Below, in pieces: positions 34,491-43,749 of a stretch of 64,000 bases of DNA. Source of the DNA: Janthinobacterium rivuli (GTDB taxonomy: Bacteria; Pseudomonadota; Gammaproteobacteria; Burkholderiales; Burkholderiaceae_D); NCBI RefSeq assembly GCF_009208735.1, contig NZ_WFLJ01000016.1:1-64000 (forward strand). The letters run 5' to 3'. The notes beneath the pieces were generated by a model. It saw nothing but the letters and a program-made list of their open reading frames with translations, was not told the DNA's origin and searched no databases. The translations under genes and the position numbers were made by a program. Within the stretch, counting starts at the first letter, position 1. Every line of letters starts with the position of its first letter.

Positions 34491-35795
34491 TCAATCAGGG
34501 TCCGGGTCGAAACGCTTGCGCAAGCCTTGCCAGCACTCAAAATAATCGTTCTGCAGCAGGCCGCCATCGAGCGCGAACGGCGTGGGCTTGATAATGGTGC
34601 GCGTCTCGAACATGAAGGCCATGGTGTCGCCCACCTTCACGGGCGCGGACGTGTCGCTGTGCGACGCCTTCTCGAACGTTTGCGCATCGGGGCCGTGGCC
34701 GGACATGCAGTTGTGCAGGCTGGCGCCGCCCGGCACGAAACCGGCCGCCTTGGCGTCGTATACGCCGTGGATCAGTCCCATGAATTCGCTGGCCACGTTG
34801 CGGTGGAACCACGGTGGGCGGAAAGTGTGCTCGGCGGCCAGCCAGCGCGGCGGGAAGATGGCGAAGTCGATGGCGCCGAACAGGGGATTTTCGCTGGGCG
34901 CCTGCAGCACGAGGAAGATCGACGGGTCGGGATGGTCGTAGCTGATCGAGCCGATGGTGTTGAAGCGGCGCAAATCGTATTTGTATGGCGCGTAGTTGCC
35001 ATGCCAGGCCACCACGTCCAGCGGCGAATGGTCGAGGGTCGTGCGCCACAGATGGCCTCCGAACTTGGCCACCAGCTCGCATTCGCCGTCGATGTCTTCA
35101 TACGCCGCGTGCGGCGTGAGGAAATCGCGGCTGTTGGCCAGGCCGTTCGAGCCGATGGGCCCCATGTCGGGCAGGCGGAAGGCCGTGCCGAAGTTTTCGC
35201 ACACATAGCCGCGCGCCTTGCCGTCCGGCAGGGTCACACGGAAGCGCACGCCGCGGGGGATGACGGCGATTTCCTGCGGTTCCAGCTCGATCAAGCCCAG
35301 TTCCGTGGCGATCGCCAGCCGGCCCTCCTGCGGCACGACCAGCAATTCGCCATCGGCCGAATAAAAGAAGCGCCGCATGGAACGGTTGGCAGCATACACG
35401 TGGATGGCGCAGCCGCTCATCGTTTCAGCGCTGCCGTTGCCCGCCATCGTCTGCCAGCCATCGATGAAATCCACCGCCGTGGCGCCATCGGGCAGCGGCA
35501 GCGGGTCCCAGCGCAATTGGTTCGGCGGCGTCGGCGGCATGGCGTGGAAGTCGCTGACGATGCGCGTGTTGGCAAGCACAGTGAATGGCGGATGCTGGCT
35601 GGCGGGACGGATGCGGTACAGCCACGAACGGCGGTTCTGTGCGCGCGGCGCCGTGAAGGCCGTGCCCGACAATTGTTCCGCATACAGGCCCAGCGGCGCC
35701 TGCTGCGGCGAATTCTGCCCCTGCGGCAAGGCGCCGGGCACGGCTTCCGTGGCAAATTCGTTGCCGAAGCCGCTTTGGTAGCCAGCGCCTATCAT
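34491..35795 (-). CDS. hmgA: Homogentisate 1,2-dioxygenase
   Basis: A 434-residue enzyme, the usual length. It opens the ring of homogentisate with O2 to give maleylacetoacetate in tyrosine and phenylacetate breakdown. The iron site is visible: His and Glu in [15 protein letters not shown] and a His in [34 protein letters not shown] opens the protein as in other HmgA proteins, which fixes the start at 35795. That ATG overlaps the DUF2783 stop (ATGA). The maleylacetoacetate isomerase and fumarylacetoacetase genes are not in the window. Confidence 0.96.
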   Translation of the reverse strand: MIGAGYQSGFGNEFATEAVPGALPQGQNSPQQAPLGLYAEQLSGTAFTAPRAQNRRSWLYRIRPASQHPPFTVLANTRIVSDFHAMPPTPPNQLRWDPLPLPDGATAVDFIDGWQTMAGNGSAETMSGCAIHVYAANRSMRRFFYSADGELLVVPQEGRLAIATELGLIELEPQEIAVIPRGVRFRVTLPDGKARGYVCENFGTAFRLPDMGPIGSNGLANSRDFLTPHAAYEDIDGECELVAKFGGHLWRTTLDHSPLDVVAWHGNYAPYKYDLRRFNTIGSISYDHPDPSIFLVLQAPSENPLFGAIDFAIFPPRWLAAEHTFRPPWFHRNVASEFMGLIHGVYDAKAAGFVPGGASLHNCMSGHGPDAQTFEKASHSDTSAPVKVGDTMAFMFETRTIIKPTPFALDGGLLQNDYFECWQGLRKRFDPDPD

Positions 35796-35977
35796 GCGCG
35801 CTCCGCCAGGCCGTCGGCCGCGTCGCGCAGCAAGCCCTGCACCACATCGGCCTTGCCGATGGCGCCCATGGCCAGCAAGGCGAAGCGGGCCAGGAACAGG
35901 GGCGAACGCTGTTCGCCCAGGCCGCCCATGGTGTGGCACAGCTCGGTGTATAGATTATCCAGTTCGATGTCGGTCAT
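35792..35977 (-). CDS. DUF2783 small protein
   Basis: A 61-residue acidic protein ([19 protein letters not shown], then [24 protein letters not shown]) matching DUF2783. The family is typically found between hmgA and an FAD monooxygenase, exactly as here. Its stop overlaps the hmgA start and it lies 12 bases after the monooxygenase, so it is part of one operon. It may be a small partner of one of these enzymes; no function is known. Confidence 0.85.
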   Translation of the reverse strand: MTDIELDNLYTELCHTMGGLGEQRSPLFLARFALLAMGAIGKADVVQGLLRDAADGLAERA

Positions 35978-35989
35978 GTTGTCTCCTTG

Positions 35990-37669
35990 TTACTTCGATT
36001 GGGCGATGCCGGCCGCCGCCAGCGCTGCCGCCACCTGTCCCGCCTGCACTTGCCGCCAACGTCCCAGCACGTGGCCATCGGGGCGCACGAGGTACAACGT
36101 GCCGGGCTGCGCGTCGAACAGCGAGCATACCTGCGCCGTATGGTCCCAGGCGCACCCTTGCGCCCCGCTGCGGGAAATCGCCACGGTCGTCAGCGGCAAG
36201 GTGTCGCCCAGCGCCAGCAGGTCCGCAGGCACCTGGCCATCCTCGCTGAAGTACAGTCCCGTGAAATCGCCATCAACGCGCTTCACCAGATCGGTAATAT
36301 ACCCCGCTTTTTGCCCGCCGTTGTGCGGCAGCGCCAGCGGGCATTCGGGCAAGACCGTGCCCGGCGCGGGGCCGGTGGCAAACGTGTCGAGGTCCGGCGC
36401 ATTCAGGGCCGACTGCGCATACGCGATGGCGCTGGTCTGGCGCGGATTGATCAGCGAGCGCACGTGCGCATGCTTGCCCGCCAGGCCCAGCACGGCCGTG
36501 CGCATCAGCTCGAAGGCGAAGGTGGGCGGCGCCATGAATTCCGTGCTTTTCGTGCCGTGGCGCAGGTTTTCATGGGCCGCATACACGCGCTCGTTCGAAT
36601 AGCTGTCCAGCAAAGCCTGCGGTGCCTGGCCCTTGACGACGTAGGCCAGCTTCCAGGCCAGGTTGTCCGCGTCGTCGATGCCGGAATTGGCTCCGCGCAC
36701 GCCGAAGATGGGCACCAGGTGGGCCGCGTCGCCCGCGAACAGCACGGGACCATGCCGGTATTTGTCCAGGGTCAAGGCATTCGCCTTGTAGATGGTGATC
36801 CACACGGGATGCCATGGCTGCGTCTCGCCCATCATGGCCAGCAGGCTGTCCACGCGGGGCGCCACGTTTTCCAGCAACACGGCCGCCTGCGCATCCTCGT
36901 CGTCGCGCAATTGATAGTCGATGCGCCAGATATCGTCGGGCTGCTTGTGCACCAGCACGGTCGAGCCGGGATTCGACGGCGGGTCGAAATAGGCGAGGCG
37001 CTCCGTCGGGCGCTCGCTCTTCAGGTGAATATCGACGATCACATAGCGCCCTTCATAGCTGGTGCCCTGCAGTTTCAGGCCCAGCGCCTCGCGCACGGCG
37101 CTGCGCCCGCCGTCGGCCGCCACCAGCCAGTCCGTCTCGATCTGGTAGGTTTCATCGGACGTGGCCACGGTGACGGTGGCGCCGTCGGCGCGCCGCTCCA
37201 GGCCAGTCACCCGCGTTTGCCAGCGGATATCGATCAGCTCGGGCTGGCGTTCGGCCGCGTCGAGCAGGAATTGCTCGATATGGTATTGCGCCAGGTTGAC
37301 CATGGGCGGCAGCTTCTGGTTCGCGTCTTGCGGCATCGTGAAGTGCAGCACTTCCTCGTCGCGGTAAAAGCTGCGTCCGCCCGCCCAGGGCAAGCCCTTG
37401 GCCAGGAAACCGTCGAGCGCGCCCAGCCGTTCGATGATTTCCAGGCTGCGCCGCGAAATGCAGATGGCGCGGCTGCCCGTGCAGACGCCATCGTCCGCTT
37501 CGATCAGCACCGAACGCACGCCGTGGCGCGCCAGGCCCAAGGCCGTGGCCAGGCCCACGGGGCCGCCGCCGACGATGAGGACCGGGACGTGCTGGGTGCC
37601 GGCGCCAACTGCTTTGCCGGGCGGATACACCTTCGGCACATGGGGATAGGGGTGAAACGTGTCGCTCAT
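35990..37669 (-). CDS. FAD-dependent aromatic hydroxylase, MhpA-like
   Basis: A 559-residue flavin monooxygenase. The FAD-binding motifs are VLIVGGGPVGLATALGLAR, DWLVAADGGRSAVRE and LFAGDAAHLVPIFGVRGANSGIDDADNLAWKL, and a thioredoxin-fold C-terminal part follows as in MhpA/PheA. It uses NAD(P)H and O2 to hydroxylate an aromatic ring. Beside hmgA, the likely substrate is 3-hydroxyphenylacetate, giving homogentisate, or a related phenol. That substrate is inferred from context. It sits between the MFS carrier (13 bases) and DUF2783 (12 bases). Confidence 0.9.
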   Translation of the reverse strand: MSDTFHPYPHVPKVYPPGKAVGAGTQHVPVLIVGGGPVGLATALGLARHGVRSVLIEADDGVCTGSRAICISRRSLEIIERLGALDGFLAKGLPWAGGRSFYRDEEVLHFTMPQDANQKLPPMVNLAQYHIEQFLLDAAERQPELIDIRWQTRVTGLERRADGATVTVATSDETYQIETDWLVAADGGRSAVREALGLKLQGTSYEGRYVIVDIHLKSERPTERLAYFDPPSNPGSTVLVHKQPDDIWRIDYQLRDDEDAQAAVLLENVAPRVDSLLAMMGETQPWHPVWITIYKANALTLDKYRHGPVLFAGDAAHLVPIFGVRGANSGIDDADNLAWKLAYVVKGQAPQALLDSYSNERVYAAHENLRHGTKSTEFMAPPTFAFELMRTAVLGLAGKHAHVRSLINPRQTSAIAYAQSALNAPDLDTFATGPAPGTVLPECPLALPHNGGQKAGYITDLVKRVDGDFTGLYFSEDGQVPADLLALGDTLPLTTVAISRSGAQGCAWDHTAQVCSLFDAQPGTLYLVRPDGHVLGRWRQVQAGQVAAALAAAGIAQSK

Positions 37670-37682
37670 GATGGCTTCCTCT

Positions 37683-39035
37683 TCAAGAATGTGTTTTACC
37701 GGCTCGCGCGATGGGCAGGGTCAGCACGATGGCCGCGCCCGCCACCAGCAGCACGCTGGCGTACAGCAAGCCGGTGGCAAAGCTGTGCGTGAGATCCTTC
37801 AGCCAGCCCACGACGACGGGGTTCAGGGCCGAGCCGATATTGCCCGTGGCATTGATGACGGCGATGCCAATGGCGCGCGCGCCCAGACTCAATGCCCGGT
37901 CCGGCGTCGTCCAGAAGACGGACATCGCGGTATACGCGCCCGTCGAGGCCATGCACACGCCCAGCAGCTGCACCACCGGGTTACCGGAATACGCCGTGAA
38001 CAGCCAGCCGGCGGCCGACAGCAGCATGGGCCAGACGATGTGCCAGCGGCGTTCCTGCAGGCGGTCCGAGCGGCGGCCCCAGGCAATCATGCCGATCACG
38101 GTGCACACTTGCGGAATGGCCGCCAGCAAGCCGATTTGCGTGTTGCTGGCGTTGCTGTTAAAACTTTTCACGATCAGCGGCGTCCACACGGCCACCATCG
38201 CCAGGGTATTCACCAGGCAAAAATAGGCGATGCCGAATTTCAGCACGGTGGGCGACAGCATTTCCGCCAGCACCGAGGTTTTTTGGCGGGGCTCCACCGG
38301 CTTGTGCTCGGCCGCCAGCATGCGCGCCAGCACTTGCTGCTCCAGCTTGCCCAGCCAGTTCGCCTTGGCGGGCGAGTCGTCGAGGTAACCGTACACGGCC
38401 AGGCCCAGCAGAACGGAAGGCATGCCTTCGAGCAAGAACAGCCATTGCCAGCCTTTCAAGCCCCAGTGGCCGTCCAAGCCCAGGATCAGGCCCGACAGGG
38501 CCGAACCGATGGCGGCCGTGACGGGCATGGCGATCATGAACAGGGCATTGGCCCGCGCCCGGTAGGCGCTGGGAAACCAGTAGGTCAGATACAGCAGCAT
38601 GCCGGGCAGAAAGCCCGCCTCCGTCACGCCGACGAGAAAGCGCAGCGCGTACAGGCTGGCCGGGCCGCTGGCGAACAGGGTCGCCGTCGAGGCCAGGCCC
38701 CAGGCGATCATCATGGAGCCTATCCATTTACGGGCGCCGATGCGGGCCAGCACGATGTTGCTGGGGATGCTGCAGGCGATGTAGGCGATATAAAACAGGG
38801 TGGTGGCAAAGCCGAACTGGGTGCCGGACAGGCCCAGGTCTTGCATCATGGTCAGGCCGGCGAAGCCGATATTGATGCGATCCAGAAAGGAAAACACGAA
38901 CAGCAGGAACAAAAATCCCAGCAAATGGCGCGATACCTTGCGCATCACCTGCTGTTCCAGTTGGAGGGTGGCCGCGTCAGAAACGGGCGCGGCAGTAGCG
39001 GGCGTGGCGGGGGGAACCGCCTGGGTGATGGTCAT
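37683..39035 (-). CDS. MFS transporter, anion:cation symporter family
   Basis: A 450-residue carrier with twelve helices. The ACS-family signature is visible in SFLDRINIGFAGLTMMQDLGLS, YIAYIACSIPSNIVLARIGARKWIG and RFLVGVTEAGFLPGMLLYLTYWFP. Members import aromatic or sugar acids with protons. As first gene of the hmgA operon it probably imports the hydroxyphenylacetate-type substrate of the next gene. The start at 39035 has GGAGA at good spacing; an ATG four codons upstream is weaker. A 37-bp palindrome lies 97 bases upstream. Confidence 0.9.
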   Translation of the reverse strand: MTITQAVPPATPATAAPVSDAATLQLEQQVMRKVSRHLLGFLFLLFVFSFLDRINIGFAGLTMMQDLGLSGTQFGFATTLFYIAYIACSIPSNIVLARIGARKWIGSMMIAWGLASTATLFASGPASLYALRFLVGVTEAGFLPGMLLYLTYWFPSAYRARANALFMIAMPVTAAIGSALSGLILGLDGHWGLKGWQWLFLLEGMPSVLLGLAVYGYLDDSPAKANWLGKLEQQVLARMLAAEHKPVEPRQKTSVLAEMLSPTVLKFGIAYFCLVNTLAMVAVWTPLIVKSFNSNASNTQIGLLAAIPQVCTVIGMIAWGRRSDRLQERRWHIVWPMLLSAAGWLFTAYSGNPVVQLLGVCMASTGAYTAMSVFWTTPDRALSLGARAIGIAVINATGNIGSALNPVVVGWLKDLTHSFATGLLYASVLLVAGAAIVLTLPIARAGKTHS

Positions 39036-39131
39036 GCTGGTCTCCATAAGGTGTCGCCCTCCCCTTGTTATTGTTCTTGGGTGAGAGCGGCCGGGTGATC
39101 CCGGCTTGCAACACAGTATGCAGACGACTAT

Positions 39132-39168
39132 GCCGATGGTTGTCCCCATTTTGGGGACAACCATCGGC
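39132..39168. promoter_or_regulatory. 37-bp perfect palindrome upstream of the hmgA operon
   Basis: GCCGATGGTTGTCCCC (39132-39147) is the exact reverse complement of 39153-39168, around the loop ATTTT. It lies 97 bases before the MFS start and 21 bases past the DUF1842 stop. With no T-run on the minus strand it is as likely an operator (core TTGTCCCC-N5-GGGGACAA) as a terminator. Confidence 0.6.
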
Positions 39169-39189
39169 CAAAAGGACTAGCCAGCGAGC

Positions 39190-39588
39190 TTAGCCGCGTT
39201 TCTTGATAGGCACGTTATCGATTTTCTGGTTGCCATAGCTGAAGGAACCGTGGCCGCTCCAGTTGTTATCGGTGACAAAGGTGGCGTCGAACTTGGCCAG
39301 GTAGCTGCCGATGGCCGGTGGCGGCACGGAAACGACATACTCGCCGCTCAGGCTAAAGACGCGCGTGGCGCCGCCGATGCCCAGGCCGTGCACGGGGCCG
39401 CTGACGGGGCGAATCACCACGCGGCCATGCGGCGGGGCGATCGATTGCGTGATCAGTGCTTCGCCGCTGACGGAACCATCGTCAGGATTGTAAAACAGAG
39501 CCAGATTCAGGATCGGTGCGCCAGGCAAGCCAAGATTGCCTGCGATCAGAAACACGTGCTCTACCGCATTCAGTTCAGATGAGGACAC
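39190..39588 (-). CDS. DUF1842 domain protein
   Basis: A 132-residue soluble protein starting at a GTG at 39588 with AAGGAG six bases upstream. Longer ATG starts in the frame have no site and add about 37 unrelated residues. NLALFYNPDDGSVSGEALITQSIAPPHG, RVFSLSGEYVVSVPPPAIGSYLAKFDATFV and WSGHGSFSYG are DUF1842 blocks, a beta-rich family of unknown function. The region between it and the LuxR gene (39589-39811) is AT-rich and probably holds its promoter. Confidence 0.8.
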   Translation of the reverse strand: MSSSELNAVEHVFLIAGNLGLPGAPILNLALFYNPDDGSVSGEALITQSIAPPHGRVVIRPVSGPVHGLGIGGATRVFSLSGEYVVSVPPPAIGSYLAKFDATFVTDNNWSGHGSFSYGNQKIDNVPIKKRG

Positions 39589-39811
39589 AATGGACTCCTT
39601 CGGAAATGATTTCTGAGCCATCAAGACAGAGATCGCGGGACGCGACAGGCATAGGCTGTCAGCCTTGCCGATGGCCGTTTTGCTTTGGCGCATCAACACT
39701 CTGCAGATAGCATAGTCAATATTTTGCTAGCAATATGCTCACATTATTGCCTTGAATTCAGGAAATTTTATGCAGCCCCTGGCATGCCCCTACCGCCAGC
39801 ATTTATCCAGC

Positions 39812-40621
39812 CTATGCCCCTAGACATAGCGCAAATAATTGTCGCTGGCTGGAAATGCCCAGGCGCTTATAGGCGCGCTTCTGGTAGGTGATCACGCTGG
39901 ATGGCTGCAGGCCCATGGTCTCGGCGATTTCCACGGCCGTGAGGCCTTCGAGCACGCAGCGCAACACGTCCAGTTCGCGCTTGCTCAAGGCGGGGCAATG
40001 CTGGCGCAGCCTTGCCAGCATCATCGGCGCGACGCCTAGCGTGGCCTGGCCATTCAAGCTGTAGTGGTGTTTGACGGCATGGGCAAACAGCGGTGACAGG
40101 GTTTCGATGCCCGCCACTTCGCCGGGCAGGAACTTGCCCTGGCTGCTGTCGCGATAAAAATTGACGGACAGCCAGATGTCGCCGGCCGGCTGCACCAGCA
40201 AGGATAGCCGGTCAGAGACATTCGGTTTTTGATAGCAGGTGGCGCGGTAGCCGGGATGGTCGATCTCGTCGCTGGCCTGCTGGTGCAGCACGATGGCGGG
40301 ATCGAGTTTGCGCCCCGGCGTCGGCGCGATCACGCGCTGGTTGCCATCGAGCGCGTAATAGTGGCGCGCGTAACTCTCGGCAATGTCTTGCAGAAAACGG
40401 CCGCCGCGCCGGTCGGCCACGGCGACGGTGCGGGGCCGGTTGCCAAATTCATAGGCAAAGATCGTGCACTGGGCGATGGGCGCGACCGTGCTGACCGTCT
40501 TCAGGATGACCCCGGCGACGGCGTTCACGTCCGCATGGCCGATGGCCGCCATCAGCTCCAGGGTACGCCCGAAGTCCAGCTGCCCTTCCGCCTGCCGCCG
40601 CTCGACGCGCCAGTAACGCAT
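39812..40621 (-). CDS. LuxR-family regulator
   Basis: A 269-residue regulator. An N-terminal sensory region without a recognised receiver (no acidic phosphate pocket) is followed by a C-terminal LuxR HTH (LSKRELDVLRCVLEGLTAVEIAETMGLQPSSVITYQKRAYKRLGISSQRQLFAL). The N-terminal part, with DRRGGRFLQDIAESYARHYYALDG and LSLLVQPAGDIWLSVNFYR, resembles GAF-like domains of orphan LuxR regulators. It is located between DUF1842 and msrA. Its targets and ligand are unknown. Confidence 0.87.
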   Translation of the reverse strand: MRYWRVERRQAEGQLDFGRTLELMAAIGHADVNAVAGVILKTVSTVAPIAQCTIFAYEFGNRPRTVAVADRRGGRFLQDIAESYARHYYALDGNQRVIAPTPGRKLDPAIVLHQQASDEIDHPGYRATCYQKPNVSDRLSLLVQPAGDIWLSVNFYRDSSQGKFLPGEVAGIETLSPLFAHAVKHHYSLNGQATLGVAPMMLARLRQHCPALSKRELDVLRCVLEGLTAVEIAETMGLQPSSVITYQKRAYKRLGISSQRQLFALCLGA

Positions 40622-40645
40622 GCCCGCTCCCCTCTGCCGCTTCGC

Positions 40646-41155
40646 TTACTGCGCGCGCTGCGGCAAGACCCAGTCCGGCCGGATGTAATGGCAGGTATAG
40701 CCGTGCGGCAAGCGCTGCAGATAATCCTGGTGCTCCGCTTCCGCTTCCCAGAACGGACCGGCCGGCGCCACTTCCGTCACCACCTTGCCGGGCCACAGGC
40801 CGGAGGCGTCGACGTCGCGTATCGTGTCTTCGGCCACGCGTTTTTGCTCGTCGTTCGTGTAGAAGATGGCCGAACGGTAGCTCGTGCCGCGGTCATTGCC
40901 CTGGCGGTTTTCCGTGCTGGGGTCGTGGATCTGAAAGAAGAATTCCAGGATCTTGCGATAGCTGATGGTGTTCGGGTCGAAGATGATCTCGATCGCTTCC
41001 GCGTGCGTGCCGTGGTTGCGGTAGGTGGCGTTGGCCACGTCGCCGCCGCTGTAGCCCACGCGCGTGGCGAGCACGCCCGGATAACGGCGCAGCAAGTCTT
41101 GCACGCCCCAGAAGCAGCCGCCCGCCAGGATCGCGGTTTCCTTGTCTTGTGCCAT
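40646..41155 (-). CDS. msrA: Peptide methionine sulfoxide reductase MsrA
   Basis: A 169-residue enzyme of usual length. The catalytic Cys is in GGCFWG near residue 14, and [26 protein letters not shown] and [29 protein letters not shown] are conserved blocks. It reduces the S-epimer of methionine sulfoxide with thioredoxin. There is no signal peptide, so it acts in the cytoplasm, unlike the periplasmic MsrP-like system at 13413. It is probably single or co-transcribed with the LuxR gene 24 bases downstream. Confidence 0.96.
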   Translation of the reverse strand: MAQDKETAILAGGCFWGVQDLLRRYPGVLATRVGYSGGDVANATYRNHGTHAEAIEIIFDPNTISYRKILEFFFQIHDPSTENRQGNDRGTSYRSAIFYTNDEQKRVAEDTIRDVDASGLWPGKVVTEVAPAGPFWEAEAEHQDYLQRLPHGYTCHYIRPDWVLPQRAQ

Positions 41156-41211
41156 GGTGTCTTTCCCGTTGTAGTCAGAAGCAGCTATCTTACCCTGTCG
41201 CGCGACTTTCT

Positions 41212-42555
41212 TCAGCGGGCCAGCAAGCGCTTGAGCTGCGCCGCCTGGTAGGCGCCGATGGCGTCGTTGAACAGGCAGCGGATCAAGGGATCGTCGACGA
41301 TGTCGGCCTCCTCCAGTGCGGCCCGCGCCCCGGCATCGAACGGCCCATCGTTGATGCGCATGTACATCGACGTCAGCGATTCACCGAGCACCAGCGCCGC
41401 ATGGCATTTCACCAGCGGCACTTCGGTGGTCCAGCCGGGCGCCTCGCCCGTGTCGGGCACGAGGTCGATCAAGTCGCCATGCGTGCGGTAATGCAGGACC
41501 GTGGCCGCGCCGTCATGGCCGTACAGGCTCAGGCGCCACAGTCGCGGGGCCTGGAAATAGCTATCCTCGGGCAGCTCCATGTCGCGGTAGCGTTCAAGTA
41601 AACCTTGGCGGCAAAAATCGAGCACCAATGCCGCATCATCCGCGCTCAAGGGGGCGAAACGGCGCGCGATGTCCGCCGTGGCAGGTGGCGGCGCATCGGG
41701 ACGGTAGTCGAAATCGACGTCCTGCGGGCCCACGGGAACGACCCACGACAAAGGCGCGGCCGGCGTCATGCCGTGCGCGTCGAGCAGCACGGCCGTCGAC
41801 GGGTCGAGACGGAAGATGTGCGCATCCGGCAGCGCGGCGCCGATCTCCCGCGCGAACCGGCGGTAGGTGATCGGGAACATCGCATGGTTGTACCAGGACC
41901 AGTCTTCCTGCACGAACTGGCAGGAACTGGGCACGAGGTAACGGGGCGCCAGCGCGCGCAGCTGCGGCACCCAGTCGTCGGGCAGTTCGACCGGGCCAGG
42001 GGGCGCCTGCGACGGCGCGATGACGGCGATCTCGCGCATGGTCTGGAATGGCCACAGCACCATGTCCCAGGGCGCGAAGGCGGCCAGCTGCGCCAGGGTC
42101 TCGGGGCCGATCCAGGAATCGACGACATTGAGCACGTTGAGGCCATCGGCGCGCACCTGGAACAGCGAATCGACATCGTCATCGAGCGCGCGGCGCGGAA
42201 TCACCTCGATGGCGCCCACCCGCACGGGCACGTCGACCTGCAACTTCCCCACGTGGGTAAAACCGAGCGCGCGCAGCATCGCGAACAGTTCGTCGAAGAC
42301 GCAGTACAGGTAGATGGGCGTGGCGCGGTCGAGCACGTCGAGGCTGTCGAGCGAGCAGTGATCGTCGTGGAAGTGCGAGATGAGGACGGCATCCCAGCGC
42401 AGCCGGCGCACGGCGTCGAGGTCGAAGCGCACGGGCGGAAACGCGTGGCAGTTGCGGCTGAACGGGTTTTCGACGATGGGATCGAAGGCGATGGCCGTGC
42501 CTTCGCATTCGAAGACATAGCCGGCGTGCAGGATGCGGGAGATTTTCAGGGGCAT
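41212..42555 (-). CDS. MBL-fold metallohydrolase
   Basis: A 447-residue protein. The metallo-beta-lactamase core is in the first half: [10 protein letters not shown], then the zinc motif [12 protein letters not shown] and later [11 protein letters not shown]. The second half, of about 220 residues, is not recognised. It includes [17 protein letters not shown] and could be a substrate or electron-carrier domain. The start at 42555 ([19 protein letters not shown]) has no good ribosome site, and a TTG seven codons up is also possible. No function can be assigned beyond a hydrolase-type active site. Confidence 0.78.
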   Translation of the reverse strand: MPLKISRILHAGYVFECEGTAIAFDPIVENPFSRNCHAFPPVRFDLDAVRRLRWDAVLISHFHDDHCSLDSLDVLDRATPIYLYCVFDELFAMLRALGFTHVGKLQVDVPVRVGAIEVIPRRALDDDVDSLFQVRADGLNVLNVVDSWIGPETLAQLAAFAPWDMVLWPFQTMREIAVIAPSQAPPGPVELPDDWVPQLRALAPRYLVPSSCQFVQEDWSWYNHAMFPITYRRFAREIGAALPDAHIFRLDPSTAVLLDAHGMTPAAPLSWVVPVGPQDVDFDYRPDAPPPATADIARRFAPLSADDAALVLDFCRQGLLERYRDMELPEDSYFQAPRLWRLSLYGHDGAATVLHYRTHGDLIDLVPDTGEAPGWTTEVPLVKCHAALVLGESLTSMYMRINDGPFDAGARAALEEADIVDDPLIRCLFNDAIGAYQAAQLKRLLAR

Positions 42556-42587
42556 GGATAAGCTAAATAAACCCAACGGAAAATTCC

Positions 42588-42614
42588 GGGGTCAGACCCG
42601 CCGGGTCTGACCCC
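42588..42614. repeat. 27-bp perfect palindrome GGGGTCAGACCCG-C-CGGGTCTGACCCC
   Basis: A 13-bp arm (42588-42600) and its exact complement (42602-42614) flank a single C. It is located between the stop of hemB (42663) and the start of the MBL-fold gene. It could end hemB transcription, as TTTT follows at some distance on the minus strand. Sequences of this form are also common as dispersed intergenic repeats in related bacteria, from memory. Confidence 0.65.
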
Positions 42615-42662
42615 AGCTCTTGCTTTGGGGGTGAAAACAAGCATTAACTTGATGGGAAATGT

Positions 42663-43637
42663 TTAATACGGATTATTCAGCACATCCATCGCAAAATACG
42701 TAAAGATCATGTCCGCGCCCGCGCGCTTGATGGCGCCCAGGGTTTCCTGCACCACGCGGCGCTCGTCGATGGCGCCCGCCTCGGCGGCGAACTTGATCAT
42801 TGCGTACTCGCCGCTGACCTGGTAGGCGCCGATCGGCAAACGCGTCACTTCGCGCAGGTCGCGGATGATGTCCAGGTAGGCACCGGCCGGTTTCACCATC
42901 AGCGCGTCGGCGCCTTCGGCTTCGTCGATCAGGGACTCGCGCACGGCTTCGCGGCGGTTCATCGGGTCCATCTGGTACGTCTTGCGGTCGCCCTTCAGGG
43001 TGCTGCCGGCCGCGTCGCGGAACGGGCCATACAGGCCGGAGGCGAACTTGGTCGAATACGCCATCACGGGCGTGTCGTGGAAACCGGCCGCATCTAACGC
43101 GCTGCGGATCGCCGCCACCTGGCCATCCATGGCGGCCGACGGGGCGATGATGTCGGCGCCCGCCTGGGCCGCGATGACGGCCTGCTTGCCCAGGTTGAGC
43201 ACCGTGCTGTCATTGTCGACCGTGTCGCCATGCAGGATGCCGCAATGGCCGTGGTCCGTGTATTCGCAGAAGCAGGTGTCGGACATGACCACCATTTCCG
43301 GCACGGCGTCCTTGATGATGCGCGACATGCGGGCCACCAGGCCGTCCGGGTTCAGGGTGTCGGTGCCGTGGCTGTCCTTGTGGTGCGAAATGCCGAAGGT
43401 CATGACGGAGCGCAGGCCGGCGCGCGCGTAGCGCTCGATTTCCTGCGCCAGCTTCGCTTCGGGTATGCGGCGCACGCCGGGCATGGACTTGATGTCGATG
43501 AAATCGCTGGAACCTTCGTCGACGAAGATCGGCAGGACCAGGTCGCGCGGATTGATCTCGGTTTCGCGGAACAGCTCGCGCAGTTGCGGGGTCGCGCGCA
43601 GGCGGCGCATGCGCGAAGTGGGGAATTGTGCTGGCAT
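42663..43637 (-). CDS. hemB: Porphobilinogen synthase (delta-aminolevulinic acid dehydratase)
   Basis: A 324-residue enzyme of usual length. It joins two aminolevulinate molecules to porphobilinogen in haem synthesis. The metal site shows as [16 protein letters not shown], and the active-site lysines lie in [14 protein letters not shown] and [12 protein letters not shown]. The C-terminal [16 protein letters not shown] is typical. It appears monocistronic: a terminator-like stem ends the VirK/YbjX gene upstream and a palindrome follows it. Confidence 0.97.
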   Translation of the reverse strand: MPAQFPTSRMRRLRATPQLRELFRETEINPRDLVLPIFVDEGSSDFIDIKSMPGVRRIPEAKLAQEIERYARAGLRSVMTFGISHHKDSHGTDTLNPDGLVARMSRIIKDAVPEMVVMSDTCFCEYTDHGHCGILHGDTVDNDSTVLNLGKQAVIAAQAGADIIAPSAAMDGQVAAIRSALDAAGFHDTPVMAYSTKFASGLYGPFRDAAGSTLKGDRKTYQMDPMNRREAVRESLIDEAEGADALMVKPAGAYLDIIRDLREVTRLPIGAYQVSGEYAMIKFAAEAGAIDERRVVQETLGAIKRAGADMIFTYFAMDVLNNPY

Positions 43638-43710
43638 GGGATGACTGGCTTCAGGTTAACAACGCCGGTCAGTATACGCCGATCGCGCCGCTTGCGCCGG
43701 GCCGGCCGGC

Positions 43711-43747
43711 AAAAAAGCCGCGCAGGTCAAGAAAGACCTCCCTGCGC
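43711..43747 (-). terminator. Rho-independent terminator of the VirK/YbjX gene
   Basis: On the minus strand GCGCA...GGTC, a short loop TTTCTT and GACC...TGCGC form a bulged stem just past the stop at 43750. A run of six T (plus-strand AAAAAA at 43711-43716) follows closely. Confidence 0.55.
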
Positions 43748-43749
43748 CC

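Noticed and set aside
42588-42614. Reading the GGGGTCAGACCC palindrome as a specific operator of hemB
   Set aside because: It lies after, not before, hemB, and sequences of this form are spread between genes in related bacteria. A dispersed repeat or terminator role is more likely.
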